Below are positions 52,241 to 60,688 of a stretch of DNA of 64,000 bases, one piece after another. Made by a program: the position numbers and the translations under genes. The notes below the pieces were generated by a model. That model was not told the DNA's origin and did not search any database. It saw nothing but the letters and a program-made list of their open reading frames with translations. The number at the start of each line of letters is the position of its first letter. Within the stretch, counting starts at the first letter, position 1. Where the stretch lies: positions 5,180,001-5,244,000 of the forward strand of contig NZ_CP115913.1 of the NCBI RefSeq assembly GCF_027938815.1, written 5' to 3'. This DNA is from Oceanirhabdus sp. W0125-5 (GTDB taxonomy: Bacteria > Bacillota > Clostridia > Clostridiales > Clostridiaceae).

Positions 52241-53554
52241 ATGGATTTTACTATTGTAACCCAAGCTCAAAAATTAAAGTCACTCCGTAAGCAATTAGGG
52301 TTAAAACAAGATGATTTAAGTGGTAAAAATATAAGTAGAAATCTTATAAGTATGATTGAATCAGATAAAGCAACTTTAACACAAAAAACACTAACAATAA
52401 TTATTGATAATCTTAGAAAAAACCTATCAAGAAATCATACGCTTACAGAAAAAGATATTGAAGATTTAAAAATAACAGAAGAAGATCAAGCTAAGAGTAT
52501 ATCTGCTAATTACATTGAATACATAAAAAACATAGGTATAGAATCTGAAAAATCGTTCCATAAAATGTTATCTTTATTGAATAAACATAACTTAACTACT
52601 GAAAAGATATTTATATATTATAATTTAGGCATAGTGTTTAGAAATGAGAAATTATATGAAAAAGCATTTAAGTATTTTAACTTATCTAAAGAATTTGCTC
52701 TTATGTCTAATCATCATGGTGAAATATATGGTGGAATCATAAAAAACTTACTTCACTGTTGTAATAGGCTAAAACTATACAATGAAGGTATATTAATAGC
52801 AAATAATTTACCTGAAGATATTCCAACTAATTTATATGCTAATATACTGTATAATAAAGCTGTTCTTTATAAAGCATCAAAAGAATATACTGAAGCTATA
52901 GAGACTCTAGATTTTTTATGCGAAAAATTTCATAACAATTTAGATTATAATTTTTTAAATATTAAAAGTGAACTATTAAAAGGTAATTGTTTGAGAGAAA
53001 AAGGACTTTATAATGATTCTTTAAAATTACATAGGAAAATATACAATAAAATTTTAAAGAAAAAAGATATTGATGAAATATATTTAATACTTGTGCTGGA
53101 GAATATAATTGAGACAACTATGATTTTAGAAGACACATATGATAATTACCTTGACTCTCTTGTAAATATCATATCTCACTCCTCAGACTTTGAAAATAAT
53201 TATACCTCTGCTGAAATATGCAAATTTGTTTCATTAGCTTTTAATAAACTTAATACTCAGTCTTCAAAAAAATTATCGAGAGAATACATTTATAAATCTC
53301 TTAGATTAGCTAAAAAACATAAACATCAAGAAGTAATTGAGTTTGCATGTAATATTATTCTGAATGAATCAATTAAGAATAATTCTATTACTGAAGTAGA
53401 CAGCATTAAAAATGAAATATTAGAACTTTTATCATCTGGATATCTACTTCCTAATTCAAAAATCATTTTATTACTTATTGAATTCTATATAAAAAATAAA
53501 TTTGATAATAAAGCTCTTAGTATAATAAATTTTTGTAAAGAAAAAGTATCTTAA
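52241..53554 (+). CDS. XRE-TPR transcriptional regulator of the RRNPP type
   Basis: 437 residues from the ATG at 52241 (AGGAGGG five bases upstream; an in-frame extension would run into the promoter). Residues 1-65 are an XRE helix-turn-helix (AQKLKSLRKQLGLKQDDLSG, NISRNLISMIESDKATLT). From about 95 to the end are tandem TPR-like helix pairs (FIYYNLGIVFRNEKLYEKAFKYF, ILYNKAVLYKASKEYTEAIETL, LKGNCLREKGLYNDSLKLH). The length and plan match PlcR/NprR/Rgg/AimR-type regulators that bind small re-imported peptides. It is divergent from the 54-residue exported peptide. A terminator follows at 53591. Confidence 0.85.
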   Translation: MDFTIVTQAQKLKSLRKQLGLKQDDLSGKNISRNLISMIESDKATLTQKTLTIIIDNLRKNLSRNHTLTEKDIEDLKITEEDQAKSISANYIEYIKNIGIESEKSFHKMLSLLNKHNLTTEKIFIYYNLGIVFRNEKLYEKAFKYFNLSKEFALMSNHHGEIYGGIIKNLLHCCNRLKLYNEGILIANNLPEDIPTNLYANILYNKAVLYKASKEYTEAIETLDFLCEKFHNNLDYNFLNIKSELLKGNCLREKGLYNDSLKLHRKIYNKILKKKDIDEIYLILVLENIIETTMILEDTYDNYLDSLVNIISHSSDFENNYTSAEICKFVSLAFNKLNTQSSKKLSREYIYKSLRLAKKHKHQEVIEFACNIILNESIKNNSITEVDSIKNEILELLSSGYLLPNSKIILLLIEFYIKNKFDNKALSIINFCKEKVS

Positions 53555-53590
53555 ATGATTTTATAGAGTTAAGTTTTAAATATTAAACAA

Positions 53591-53617
53591 GGAGAAGTTT
53601 CCCCCCAAAACTTCTCC
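53591..53617 (+). terminator. Terminator of the XRE-TPR regulator
   Basis: GGAGAAGTTT and AAACTTCTCC pair around a C-rich 7-base loop, 36 bases after the stop; the T-run is weak. Confidence 0.6.
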
Positions 53618-53706
53618 CTTAGACAATCTGGTTGCCAGTCCAATTTCCTTTAAATTATCTATTATATTTTAATAACCTTATTATAAGTATATTATAGTTC
53701 AAAAAA

Positions 53707-53729
53707 ACACCCCAGAAAATCCGGGGTGT
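53707..53729 (-). terminator. Terminator of the CdaR-like gene
   Basis: ACACCCC and GGGGTGT pair; seven T follow on the reverse strand. Confidence 0.85.
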
Positions 53730-53739
53730 AAAAAATAAA

Positions 53740-54750
53740 CTAATTTTTGTTATAGCTGTGAATGTAGAGGGCAATTTTAAAATTCACAGCATCTTCGAAA
53801 CTTCTTAGGTCATATCTACTTAGCTTTTTAATTTTGTTTAACCTATACGTCAGAGTATTTCTGTGTATAAAAAGCTTTTTGGATGTTTCACTTATATTTA
53901 AGTTGTTTTCCAAAAAACTTGTTGCCGTTTGCATAAGTTCCCTGTCCTCAAATATCTTCTCCATACCTTGGAACAGTTCATCATTCAGCTTAGTAAGCTT
54001 TTTACTCTTAACTCCATTTATTATGATAGGTAGTACCATCTGATCATAGTAGAAAATGCCTTTGCCCTTTATTAGTCTCTTACCAAGCACCATTGCTTTC
54101 ATAGCTCTATCATAGCTATTTTTAATATCGAAAATATCATTTACAATAGTTCCTACTGATATTTTTACTTTTATCATTGTCTCTGAAAGTATAACATCTT
54201 GTATACCTTCTTCAAGATTATCTTCTAGTGATGTGTCAATAACTACTATTTTCTTCTCATTTATTAGTATTATAGAATTATCAAAAAATTCCTTCAACAA
54301 ATTGAAAATTTCATCAATATTTTTTCGACACTCAACAATATACACTTTCATCTTCTTTTTAAGCTTGAAATCAAATTTTTTAAAAAGTTCTTGTGCATAC
54401 TTTTTATCTATTTCTCCATTTAATAAGCCTTTTATAACATCTTCTTTACTTTCATATTCTTTTTCTTCTTCAACAAACAAAGCCACCATCTCAATGACAT
54501 CTCTATTGAACTCATTATCCTCTTCTATTACAATTACCAGTTCTTCATCCATATGCATATATATTATTCTATTATCTATAAAATTAGTTCCTCTATATAT
54601 TATGTTCTTGTATCTTTTATAATCATATTCTCCAATAATTTCTTCATTATTGCTCCAAATAGTATTAAACTCACCATCAAGCATAATTAGATCACCTTGG
54701 ATAATATTCTTAAGCTTATCTATAACTTGTTTTTTCAAAATTTTACTCAA
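53740..54750 (-). CDS. PucR/CdaR-like helix-turn-helix regulator
   Basis: 336 residues from a TTG at 54750 with AGGAGG seven bases upstream; a longer frame would overlap the ATPase gene without an SD. The C-terminal TATSFLENNLNISETSKKLFIHRNTLTYRLNKIKKL is the PucR/CdaR DNA-binding domain. The centre (about 125-265) has the GGDEF-like fold common in these proteins (SVGTIVNDIFDIKNSYDRAMKAM). Inducer unknown. It follows the UgpC/MsmK-type ATPase by 19 bases, so it may regulate sugar use with that ATPase. Confidence 0.85.
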   Translation of the reverse strand: MSKILKKQVIDKLKNIIQGDLIMLDGEFNTIWSNNEEIIGEYDYKRYKNIIYRGTNFIDNRIIYMHMDEELVIVIEEDNEFNRDVIEMVALFVEEEKEYESKEDVIKGLLNGEIDKKYAQELFKKFDFKLKKKMKVYIVECRKNIDEIFNLLKEFFDNSIILINEKKIVVIDTSLEDNLEEGIQDVILSETMIKVKISVGTIVNDIFDIKNSYDRAMKAMVLGKRLIKGKGIFYYDQMVLPIIINGVKSKKLTKLNDELFQGMEKIFEDRELMQTATSFLENNLNISETSKKLFIHRNTLTYRLNKIKKLSRYDLRSFEDAVNFKIALYIHSYNKN

Positions 54751-54769
54751 AAGCTCTCCTCCTAATAGA

Positions 54770-55861
54770 TTAGAAAATTGCCTTCTCACTTTCTCTATCA
54801 AATATATGGATTTTATCAGTAATAAACTTGATTCTTACATTATCTCCTACTGAAGCTTTTACACTTGGGTCTACCCTTGCGATTACATTATATCCATTTG
54901 CATTAAGATATAAATATGTTTCTGAACCAAGCATTTCAGTAACTTCAACTTTAGCAACAATCCCTTCATTACTCTCATCTATAAGAACAGATTCCGGTCT
55001 GATTCCAAGAAGGATTTCTTTTCCTACATAATTACTTTCTTTGATAAGCTTTATTTTTTCCTCTGGAATATTAATCTTATTATCAAAGAAGTCTACATAT
55101 ATTTTATCACTATTCTTAGAAATTTTACAATCCAAGAAATTCATCTGAGGCGACCCTATAAATGATGCAATAAATCTATTTGCAGGATGCTCATATATTG
55201 TCTGAGGATCATCTATCTGTTGTACAACCCCATCTTTCATAACTACAATTCTTGATCCCATTGTCATAGCCTCTGTCTGATCATGTGTTACATATACAAA
55301 TGTTGTTTTAAGTTCTTTGTGAAGCTTAGATAGTTCTGCTCTCATCTGAACTCTTAATTTCGCATCCAGATTTGATAATGGTTCATCCATTAAAAAAACC
55401 TTTGGTTCTCTTACAATAGCTCTCCCTAAAGCAACCCTCTGTCTCTGTCCTCCAGATAATTGTTTAGGCTTTCTTGGTAATAAATCCTCTATTCCAAGTA
55501 TTCTTGCTGCATTATTAACTCTCTCATCTATATCCTGTTTTGAGTATTTTCTTAATTTTAACCCAAATGCCATATTATCATATACAGACATATGTGGATA
55601 TAATGCATAGTTTTGGAAAACCATCGCTATATCCCTATCCTTTGGATGAACATCATTCACTACCTTATCCCCAATATATAATTCCCCATCACTAATTTCT
55701 TCTAGACCAGCTATCATTCTCAGTGTAGTTGATTTTCCACACCCTGATGGTCCAACAAGAACAATAAACTCCTTGTCCTCAATTTCAAAATTTGCATCCT
55801 TAACAGCATGATAACCATTAGGATATATTTTATTAATTCCCTCTAATTTTAATCCAGCCAT
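54770..55861 (-). CDS. UgpC/MsmK-type carbohydrate ABC transporter ATP-binding protein
   Basis: 363 residues. Walker A GPSGCGKSTTLR, Q-loop FQNYALYPHMSV, signature LSGGQRQRVALGRAIVREPKVFLMDEPLSNLD and a C-terminal OB/TOBE domain (about 240-363: LGIRPESVLIDESNEGIVAKVEVTEMLGSETYLYL). Such ATPases (MsmK, UgpC) serve several sugar permeases at once. None of those permeases is adjacent, in line with a shared energiser. SD GGAGGGG precedes the ATG. Followed in the same unit by the CdaR-like regulator. Confidence 0.93.
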   Translation of the reverse strand: MAGLKLEGINKIYPNGYHAVKDANFEIEDKEFIVLVGPSGCGKSTTLRMIAGLEEISDGELYIGDKVVNDVHPKDRDIAMVFQNYALYPHMSVYDNMAFGLKLRKYSKQDIDERVNNAARILGIEDLLPRKPKQLSGGQRQRVALGRAIVREPKVFLMDEPLSNLDAKLRVQMRAELSKLHKELKTTFVYVTHDQTEAMTMGSRIVVMKDGVVQQIDDPQTIYEHPANRFIASFIGSPQMNFLDCKISKNSDKIYVDFFDNKINIPEEKIKLIKESNYVGKEILLGIRPESVLIDESNEGIVAKVEVTEMLGSETYLYLNANGYNVIARVDPSVKASVGDNVRIKFITDKIHIFDRESEKAIF

Positions 55862-55966
55862 AATTCCCCTCCTAAATTTTTAGATATATTTCCCCATAAA
55901 TAAATCTATATATAAATATTACTATATCAAGAATATTCTGTATATTGATGCTTTAACCAAAAAAAC

Positions 55967-56003
55967 AGCTAGAGATTTGTTAAAGTTTAACAAATCTCCA
56001 GCT
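55967..56003 (-). terminator. Terminator of the second MATE gene
   Basis: An 18-base stem with one mismatch (AGCTAGAGATTTGTTAAA side) and a one-base loop, with TTTTTTT following on the reverse strand. Confidence 0.85.
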
Positions 56004-56014
56004 ATACACTTATT

Positions 56015-57364
56015 TTATGCCTTTATATTAACTTCTATATTTAACCACTTCTTTTTTATATATCTCCTCATAAGTATTACACTTCTCAATGATATATCCA
56101 GAGCATATGACAGCCATACTCCAACAAGTCCCATTCCAAGCCATACCCCAAATATTGCAGCTCCTGTTACTCTTACTCCCCATATACCTATAAGTGTAGC
56201 TAACATTGGATATTTAGTATCTCCAGCTCCTTGTAGTGCAGAAGTTATTACAACTGAACAGCTTAAAGCTGGTTGGAATATTGCTATTATTTTAAGAACA
56301 TCTGCGGTAGTTTTAATAACCTCAATATCTGATGAAAATATCCCAGCCAATTTCTCTGGAAATATTAAAAATACTAGTGCGATACTCCACATCAAAGCTG
56401 TGGCCATTATAAAACTTAATATACCTACCTTAACTGCCTCATCAGGTTTATTAGCACCTAACTTTTGTCCAACTAATGTAGCTGCTGCTATACCAAACCC
56501 TAAACATGGAAGATAGGTGAGATTCTCAATAGTTCCCCCTATGTTATGTGCCGCATAAGAAGTTGTTCCAATTTCTATTATTAATGCCCCATAAACAATC
56601 TGTCCAACCCTCATTACCAACTTTTCTGTTGCCGCTGGCCATCCAATCTTTAATAAGGATTTCTGAACTCCCTTGTCTATAGTTACTTTAAACTTTTTAT
56701 GAATTTCAAATTTTCTACATAGTACAACCAATATAATTGCGGCTGCTAAAAATCTTGAAATTGAAGTAGCTAGTGCTGCCCCTGCAATACCCATTCCCTT
56801 AAAATTACCTACTCCTAACACCAAAATTCTATCCAACACTGCATTAATAATATTAGATATTATAACTGCAATCATAGGTGTCAAAGTATCTCCTGTTGCC
56901 CTTAAAGCAGCTGATGCAACCATTATTAAACTTAGAAATATAACGGGTCCTGCAACAATACTGAAATATTTTTTTCCAAGAATTAGAACACTTTCTTCTG
57001 CACCTGTTATACCAAGTATAGGGTATGCAAATATAAAGCTAATCACACCAAATATAATACCAATTATAGATGTAGTAATTAAACTTTGAACGATAGACTT
57101 CTTCGCCGAATCCCTATCCCCCTCACCTATATATCTTGATACTATAGCAGTAGTTCCAACCCCTATGGCTATAAAGAAAGATAAGTATATATTCATTATC
57201 AAATTACTTATCCCCACCCCAGAGACAGCTTCCTTTCCTAAACCGCCTACATAATACATATCAACAACCCCAATAAAAAATTGAAGTATATTCTCGATTA
57301 TAGCTGGGATAGCTAATACAATTATACTCTTCATCAAAATCTTATTTTCTCTTAGAAATTTCAT
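56015..57364 (-). CDS. MATE-family efflux transporter
   Basis: 449 residues, twelve membrane helices in two halves. IIVLAIPAIIENILQFFIGVVDMYYVGGLGKEAV at the start and SLLKIGWPAATEKLVMRVGQIVYGALI at the second-half start are the MATE pattern. It differs clearly from the MATE gene at 33.5 kb. Cation-coupled export of an unknown compound. SD GGAGGG precedes the ATG. The promoter contains a CsoR/RcnR-like operator, which suggests control by a metal or sulfur-species sensor. Confidence 0.93.
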   Translation of the reverse strand: MKFLRENKILMKSIIVLAIPAIIENILQFFIGVVDMYYVGGLGKEAVSGVGISNLIMNIYLSFFIAIGVGTTAIVSRYIGEGDRDSAKKSIVQSLITTSIIGIIFGVISFIFAYPILGITGAEESVLILGKKYFSIVAGPVIFLSLIMVASAALRATGDTLTPMIAVIISNIINAVLDRILVLGVGNFKGMGIAGAALATSISRFLAAAIILVVLCRKFEIHKKFKVTIDKGVQKSLLKIGWPAATEKLVMRVGQIVYGALIIEIGTTSYAAHNIGGTIENLTYLPCLGFGIAAATLVGQKLGANKPDEAVKVGILSFIMATALMWSIALVFLIFPEKLAGIFSSDIEVIKTTADVLKIIAIFQPALSCSVVITSALQGAGDTKYPMLATLIGIWGVRVTGAAIFGVWLGMGLVGVWLSYALDISLRSVILMRRYIKKKWLNIEVNIKA

Positions 57365-57386
57365 AATCCCTCCAATATTATCAATA

Positions 57387-57402
57387 ACCCCCTATAGGGG
57401 AT
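57387..57402. promoter_or_regulatory. CsoR/RcnR-like operator
   Basis: CCCCTATAGGGG (57389-57400), flanked by TAAC on the left and ATATA on the right. Paired C/G tracts around an AT core are the operator form of the CsoR/RcnR/CstR (DUF156) repressors of copper, nickel or persulfide. It begins eight bases after the -10, over the transcription start. Confidence 0.55.
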
Positions 57403-57408
57403 ATAAAG

Positions 57409-57437
57409 ATAATATCATAGCTTGGGATTATTTTCAA
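57409..57437 (-). promoter_or_regulatory. Promoter of the second MATE gene
   Basis: On the reverse strand TTGAAA (57432-57437), 17 bases, TATTAT (57409-57414). Confidence 0.7.
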
Positions 57438-57443
57438 TAAAAA

Positions 57444-57465
57444 AAAGCATGGTTACCCATGCTTT
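57444..57465 (-). terminator. Terminator of the GNAT gene
   Basis: AAAGCATGG and CCATGCTTT pair around four bases, then TTTTT on the reverse strand. It lies beyond repeat copy 7, so the repeat is transcribed as part of the GNAT 3' tail. Confidence 0.8.
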
Positions 57466-57471
57466 GAAAGA

Positions 57472-57718
57472 AATGTATAATGTATAATTGATAATGTAGA
57501 ATGATGGATGTTTCTGCTTACGCAGAAACTACATCTTATTATTCTTAAGTTAAGAAAAGTTTACTCATTTTATCTTGGATAAAATATTGTATTTAAGCTA
57601 CAAGGTTTTATTTAGATAAAACGAGTAAACCTTTTATTTTTCAATAAACAATAAGATTAAAATTTCTCGAAGAGAAATGTCGTTCATTATACATTTTACA
57701 TTTTCCATTATCCATTAC
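57472..57718 (+). repeat. Interspersed hairpin repeat, full length (copy 7)
   Basis: About 247 bases with inverted terminal sequences. Hairpin 1 at 57510-57529 (GTTTCTGC-TTAC-GCAGAAAC), TTTTATC-TTG-GATAAAA, GTTTTAT-TTAG-ATAAAAC where copies 3 and 4 have GTTTCA/TGAAAC-type pairs, and the right hairpin ATTTCTC-GAA-GAGAAAT. Confidence 0.85.
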
Positions 57719-57722
57719 GGTT

Positions 57723-58229
57723 TTATTTAAGTTGTTTACCAATCAAACAGTGCCCACAGATTGTTCCATCTAAATCGGCTGCTTCTGGCATATACCCCCA
57801 TTGTTCAAATCCATATTTCTTTAAAAGGTTAATGCTTTTCTCATTAACACTTAATATAAATGCAAATAAATTCTTTATATTTAATCTCTCACAATCACTT
57901 AATGCATGTTCAACAAGCTTTGAAGCTATTCCTTTTCTATGGTGGTTAAAATCAATATAGTAGCTTATCTCTGCTGTTCTTGCAAGTGCTCTTCTACCTG
58001 CTCTATATGGACTTATTGAACACCATCCAGCAACCTCTCCATCTATTTCTGCTATGTATACTGGATAAGTATCTTTTTTATGATCAATCATCCACTGCTT
58101 TCTATCATCAATTGTTATCTTCTCAAGATCTGCAGTTGCCCTCTTAGTTTCAATAGCTTGATTGTAAATTCTCACAATCTCCTTTAAATCATCCATTTCT
58201 GCAAACCTGATTTTAATATTCTCACCCAT
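57723..58229 (-). CDS. GNAT acetyltransferase, phosphinothricin-acetyltransferase-like
   Basis: 168 residues. IRFAEMDDLKEIVRIYNQAIETKRATAD at the start, WCSISPYRAGRRALARTAEISYYI in the centre and the acetyl-CoA loop HHRKGIASKLVEHAL are those of the Pat/YwnH group. Members acetylate amino groups of herbicides or amino acids such as methionine sulfoximine; the natural substrate here is unknown. Single gene with a repeat and terminator behind it. Confidence 0.88.
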   Translation of the reverse strand: MGENIKIRFAEMDDLKEIVRIYNQAIETKRATADLEKITIDDRKQWMIDHKKDTYPVYIAEIDGEVAGWCSISPYRAGRRALARTAEISYYIDFNHHRKGIASKLVEHALSDCERLNIKNLFAFILSVNEKSINLLKKYGFEQWGYMPEAADLDGTICGHCLIGKQLK

Positions 58230-58258
58230 TAATTTTTGCCTCCCTTAGGTATATTAAA

Positions 58259-58284
58259 AATAACAAGTCTTAATACTTGTTATT
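58259..58284 (-). terminator. Terminator of the LCP gene
   Basis: AATAACAAGT and ACTTGTTATT pair around six bases, two bases past the stop; T-rich on both strands. Confidence 0.8.
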
Positions 58285-58286
58285 TT

Positions 58287-59741
58287 TTATCTTATATAAT
58301 CGTGATCTTTCCCAAGTTTGATTATAACATCAAAGTACTCACTAGAGTCGTTGGTATACTGAATATTATCCATATTCACCTCATCCTCAAATACCTTCCT
58401 TGTGTATTCATCTAATCTATTGTTTATTATAACAACGCTTTCTTCTCGCTTGATCCCATCAGTCAATTCCAGATTTCCATATCGCTTTCCTCTTAAGAAT
58501 TTGCCAAAATCTGCAGCTAATCCTGATTTAGATGTACAATTTTCAATTTTTATTCTTAAATATCTTTTATTTATATATCCATCACCATGGAATAATTTCA
58601 AAGTATTTATAATGTTTTTATCGTCAATGAAATAGTATGATTGTATTTTTCCCAAGTTAGGAGCAAATTGATTTCCTTCAAAAACTTCAGGTGTGTGCAT
58701 TTCTACTCCAGATTTTATTTTGTTAATCTTTAATGCTAAATCAACTATAGTTCCAGGTTCCATATCTGTTTCAACATTATTAGCTATAGAATCAAGAATA
58801 TCATTGATTTCAAATACAGTTGATACCGAAGCCAATTCTTTTATTACTTGCCCAATAAAGTACTGCATCTTCTCTATTCTGGCAAAATCCGAACCTCCAC
58901 CAACTGCTGGTGGAGCATCTTCATTATTTTTTCTCCACCTTATATATTCTTCTGCTTTCTTTCCCTTTAATGTTAATTTATCGCCTTTATTGAATCTAAT
59001 TTTTAAATCTTGTCCTTCGTCATCATATATCATATCTCGATCTATTTCAACGTATACTCCACCAATGGCATCAATAAAATCTCTGAAGCCTTGATAGTTT
59101 ATCTTTATATAATTGTCAACCTTAGTATCAAAAATGTCTTCTACAACCTCAATTGCCTTATATGGTCCACCCACAGCATGAGCTGAATTAATTTTCTGTG
59201 TGGTTGAATTAATTTTATCACTATATATATCTCTAGGTATTGATATAATATTAGTCTTATTTGTTTCTTTATCCAAACTAACAAGCATCATGGCATCTGT
59301 TCTTGTCCAACTGTCTATTCTCTGATTTCTATTCTCACCATCGATTCCCATCACGAGAATATTTAGATATCTCTCCTCATCTTTCTTTCTATCATAAGTG
59401 TATAGTTCTGATTCTTTAAATGAGTATTCCTTTTCACTACCTTCTGGTTCCTTATCACCTACTGTTGGATTAGTTGGTTTAGGCACAAATATTTTATTTG
59501 CCTTGCTGGTTATGAATAACAATCCTGAGGCAGTAAATATTAGTCCTATAAAAAGTATTATACTTATATTTCTTAAAACTCGCTTTTTCTTTTTAGCTTT
59601 TCTTTTTCCTCTACGCCCTTGAGTTGACGTAGATTTACTCTTTTGAGAACTTCTTTGAATATTTCCTCTACTTTCTTTAGCAGTACTTCTTCCACCTCTT
59701 GAAGATGTGGAAGAAGATTTTCTTTTTCTAACTCTACTCAT
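58287..59741 (-). CDS. LytR-CpsA-Psr (LCP) family cell-wall glycopolymer ligase
   Basis: 484 residues. A very basic Ser/Arg/Lys-rich cytosolic N-terminus (1-55), one membrane helix about 57-77, then the LCP domain about 125-330 with NILVMGIDGENRNQRIDSWTRTDAMMLVSL, the polyprenyl-phosphate-binding SIPRDIYSD and KINSAHAVGGP, and VEIDRDMIYDD. A LytR_C-like domain follows (about 390-484). It should transfer wall teichoic acid-like or other glycopolymers to peptidoglycan outside the membrane. Single gene. Confidence 0.93.
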   Translation of the reverse strand: MSRVRKRKSSSTSSRGGRSTAKESRGNIQRSSQKSKSTSTQGRRGKRKAKKKKRVLRNISIILFIGLIFTASGLLFITSKANKIFVPKPTNPTVGDKEPEGSEKEYSFKESELYTYDRKKDEERYLNILVMGIDGENRNQRIDSWTRTDAMMLVSLDKETNKTNIISIPRDIYSDKINSTTQKINSAHAVGGPYKAIEVVEDIFDTKVDNYIKINYQGFRDFIDAIGGVYVEIDRDMIYDDEGQDLKIRFNKGDKLTLKGKKAEEYIRWRKNNEDAPPAVGGGSDFARIEKMQYFIGQVIKELASVSTVFEINDILDSIANNVETDMEPGTIVDLALKINKIKSGVEMHTPEVFEGNQFAPNLGKIQSYYFIDDKNIINTLKLFHGDGYINKRYLRIKIENCTSKSGLAADFGKFLRGKRYGNLELTDGIKREESVVIINNRLDEYTRKVFEDEVNMDNIQYTNDSSEYFDVIIKLGKDHDYIR

Positions 59742-59881
59742 GTTTCTCCCCTTCTATCATTATCTTTTCTCATTTGCTACCATTATTTTCACTACTATAA
59801 TTATATGACGAATTATACTTTTAAAAGTTAAAATTCGGTTAAAATTCGAGTAAAAACGTGTGTTTTCATTACTGAAATAAA

Positions 59882-60211
59882 TTATATCCAATCTAGATCA
59901 TCACATATTATAACTTCATAATCATATTTCTTAAGATTCACCTTATTATTTTGATGAATCTCGACCCCTTCCTCTTCTAAGAGCTTTTTCTGTAACTCTA
60001 ATCCTTCTCCTGTTAGGGAGATTTCTCCCTTTGAATTAATAATCCTATGCCATGGAAGATCATGAGTCTTACTCATTGAATGGAGTATTCTTGAAACTTG
60101 TCTTGCACCTCTTGGATTACCTGCTGATTTTGCAATTCCACCATATGTCATGACTTTTCCAACTGGTATTCCCTTAATTATATCTATTACGTTTTTAGTA
60201 AACTCAGTCAT
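59882..60211 (-). CDS. Alkyltransferase-like (ATL) DNA-binding protein, MGMT family
   Basis: 109 residues. MGMT C-terminal domain: GKVMTYGGIAKSAGNPRGARQVSRILH (DNA-binding helix with the flipping Arg) and PWHRIINSKGEIS. Active alkyltransferases have PCHR; here Trp replaces the Cys, the known mark of ATL proteins, which bind O6-alkylguanine and hand it to nucleotide excision repair without removing the alkyl group. SD AAAGGAG precedes the ATG. Confidence 0.92.
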   Translation of the reverse strand: MTEFTKNVIDIIKGIPVGKVMTYGGIAKSAGNPRGARQVSRILHSMSKTHDLPWHRIINSKGEISLTGEGLELQKKLLEEEGVEIHQNNKVNLKKYDYEVIICDDLDWI

Positions 60212-60295
60212 ATGTAATACTCCTTTCTTCTAATTCCTTCTTAATATTACTTACATATCCTATATATAGCACAAACCCTACTATTTTTCTACATA

Positions 60296-60330
60296 AAAAC
60301 TCTTTGACCAATAATTAGTCAAAGAGTTTT
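60296..60330 (-). terminator. Terminator of the 83-residue membrane protein
   Basis: AAAACTCTTTGAC and GTCAAAGAGTTTT form a 13-base perfect stem with TTTTT following on the reverse strand. Confidence 0.85.
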
Positions 60331-60340
60331 AAATAATATT

Positions 60341-60592
60341 TTATTCATCATCATCATAATAATATCCTTCAGCTTTTTTGCCTACACTTTCATCTCCAAT
60401 TGTTTTCCTAATACTTATTAGCGAACTTATCACCCATAATAATCCCACCTTTATTAAAAAAGAATCCTCGAACTTACTTGAGAAGAATAATATAACAAAC
60501 CCGATTATTACCTGAATAGTAATAAAAGCAGCTTGTTTCCTAAAAATCATTGGTGAAATAATTATAAAAAATATAATTAAAAACGCTAACAC
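60341..60592 (-). CDS. Small membrane protein of unknown function
   Basis: 83 residues from a GTG (GGGGGAG five bases upstream). Two or three hydrophobic stretches (about 2-16, 20-40, 45-60) and a short acidic cytosolic tail ending KKAEGYYYDDDE. No family recognised. It lies downstream of the sigma-factor gene on the same strand, 96 bases away, so the two may be linked. Confidence 0.6.
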   Translation of the reverse strand: MLAFLIIFFIIISPMIFRKQAAFITIQVIIGFVILFFSSKFEDSFLIKVGLLWVISSLISIRKTIGDESVGKKAEGYYYDDDE

Positions 60593-60688
60593 ACTGACTC
60601 CCCCTTTATTTAAAGATAAATTATTGAAAAGCTACTTCCCCATTCAAATATATTTTACCACATATTGGATAGTTAAATATTTACTATA

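Noticed and set aside
55977..56516. 179-codon forward frame inside the second MATE gene
   Set aside because: Antisense shadow; Pro/Ser/Thr-rich composition typical of reversed membrane-protein codons.
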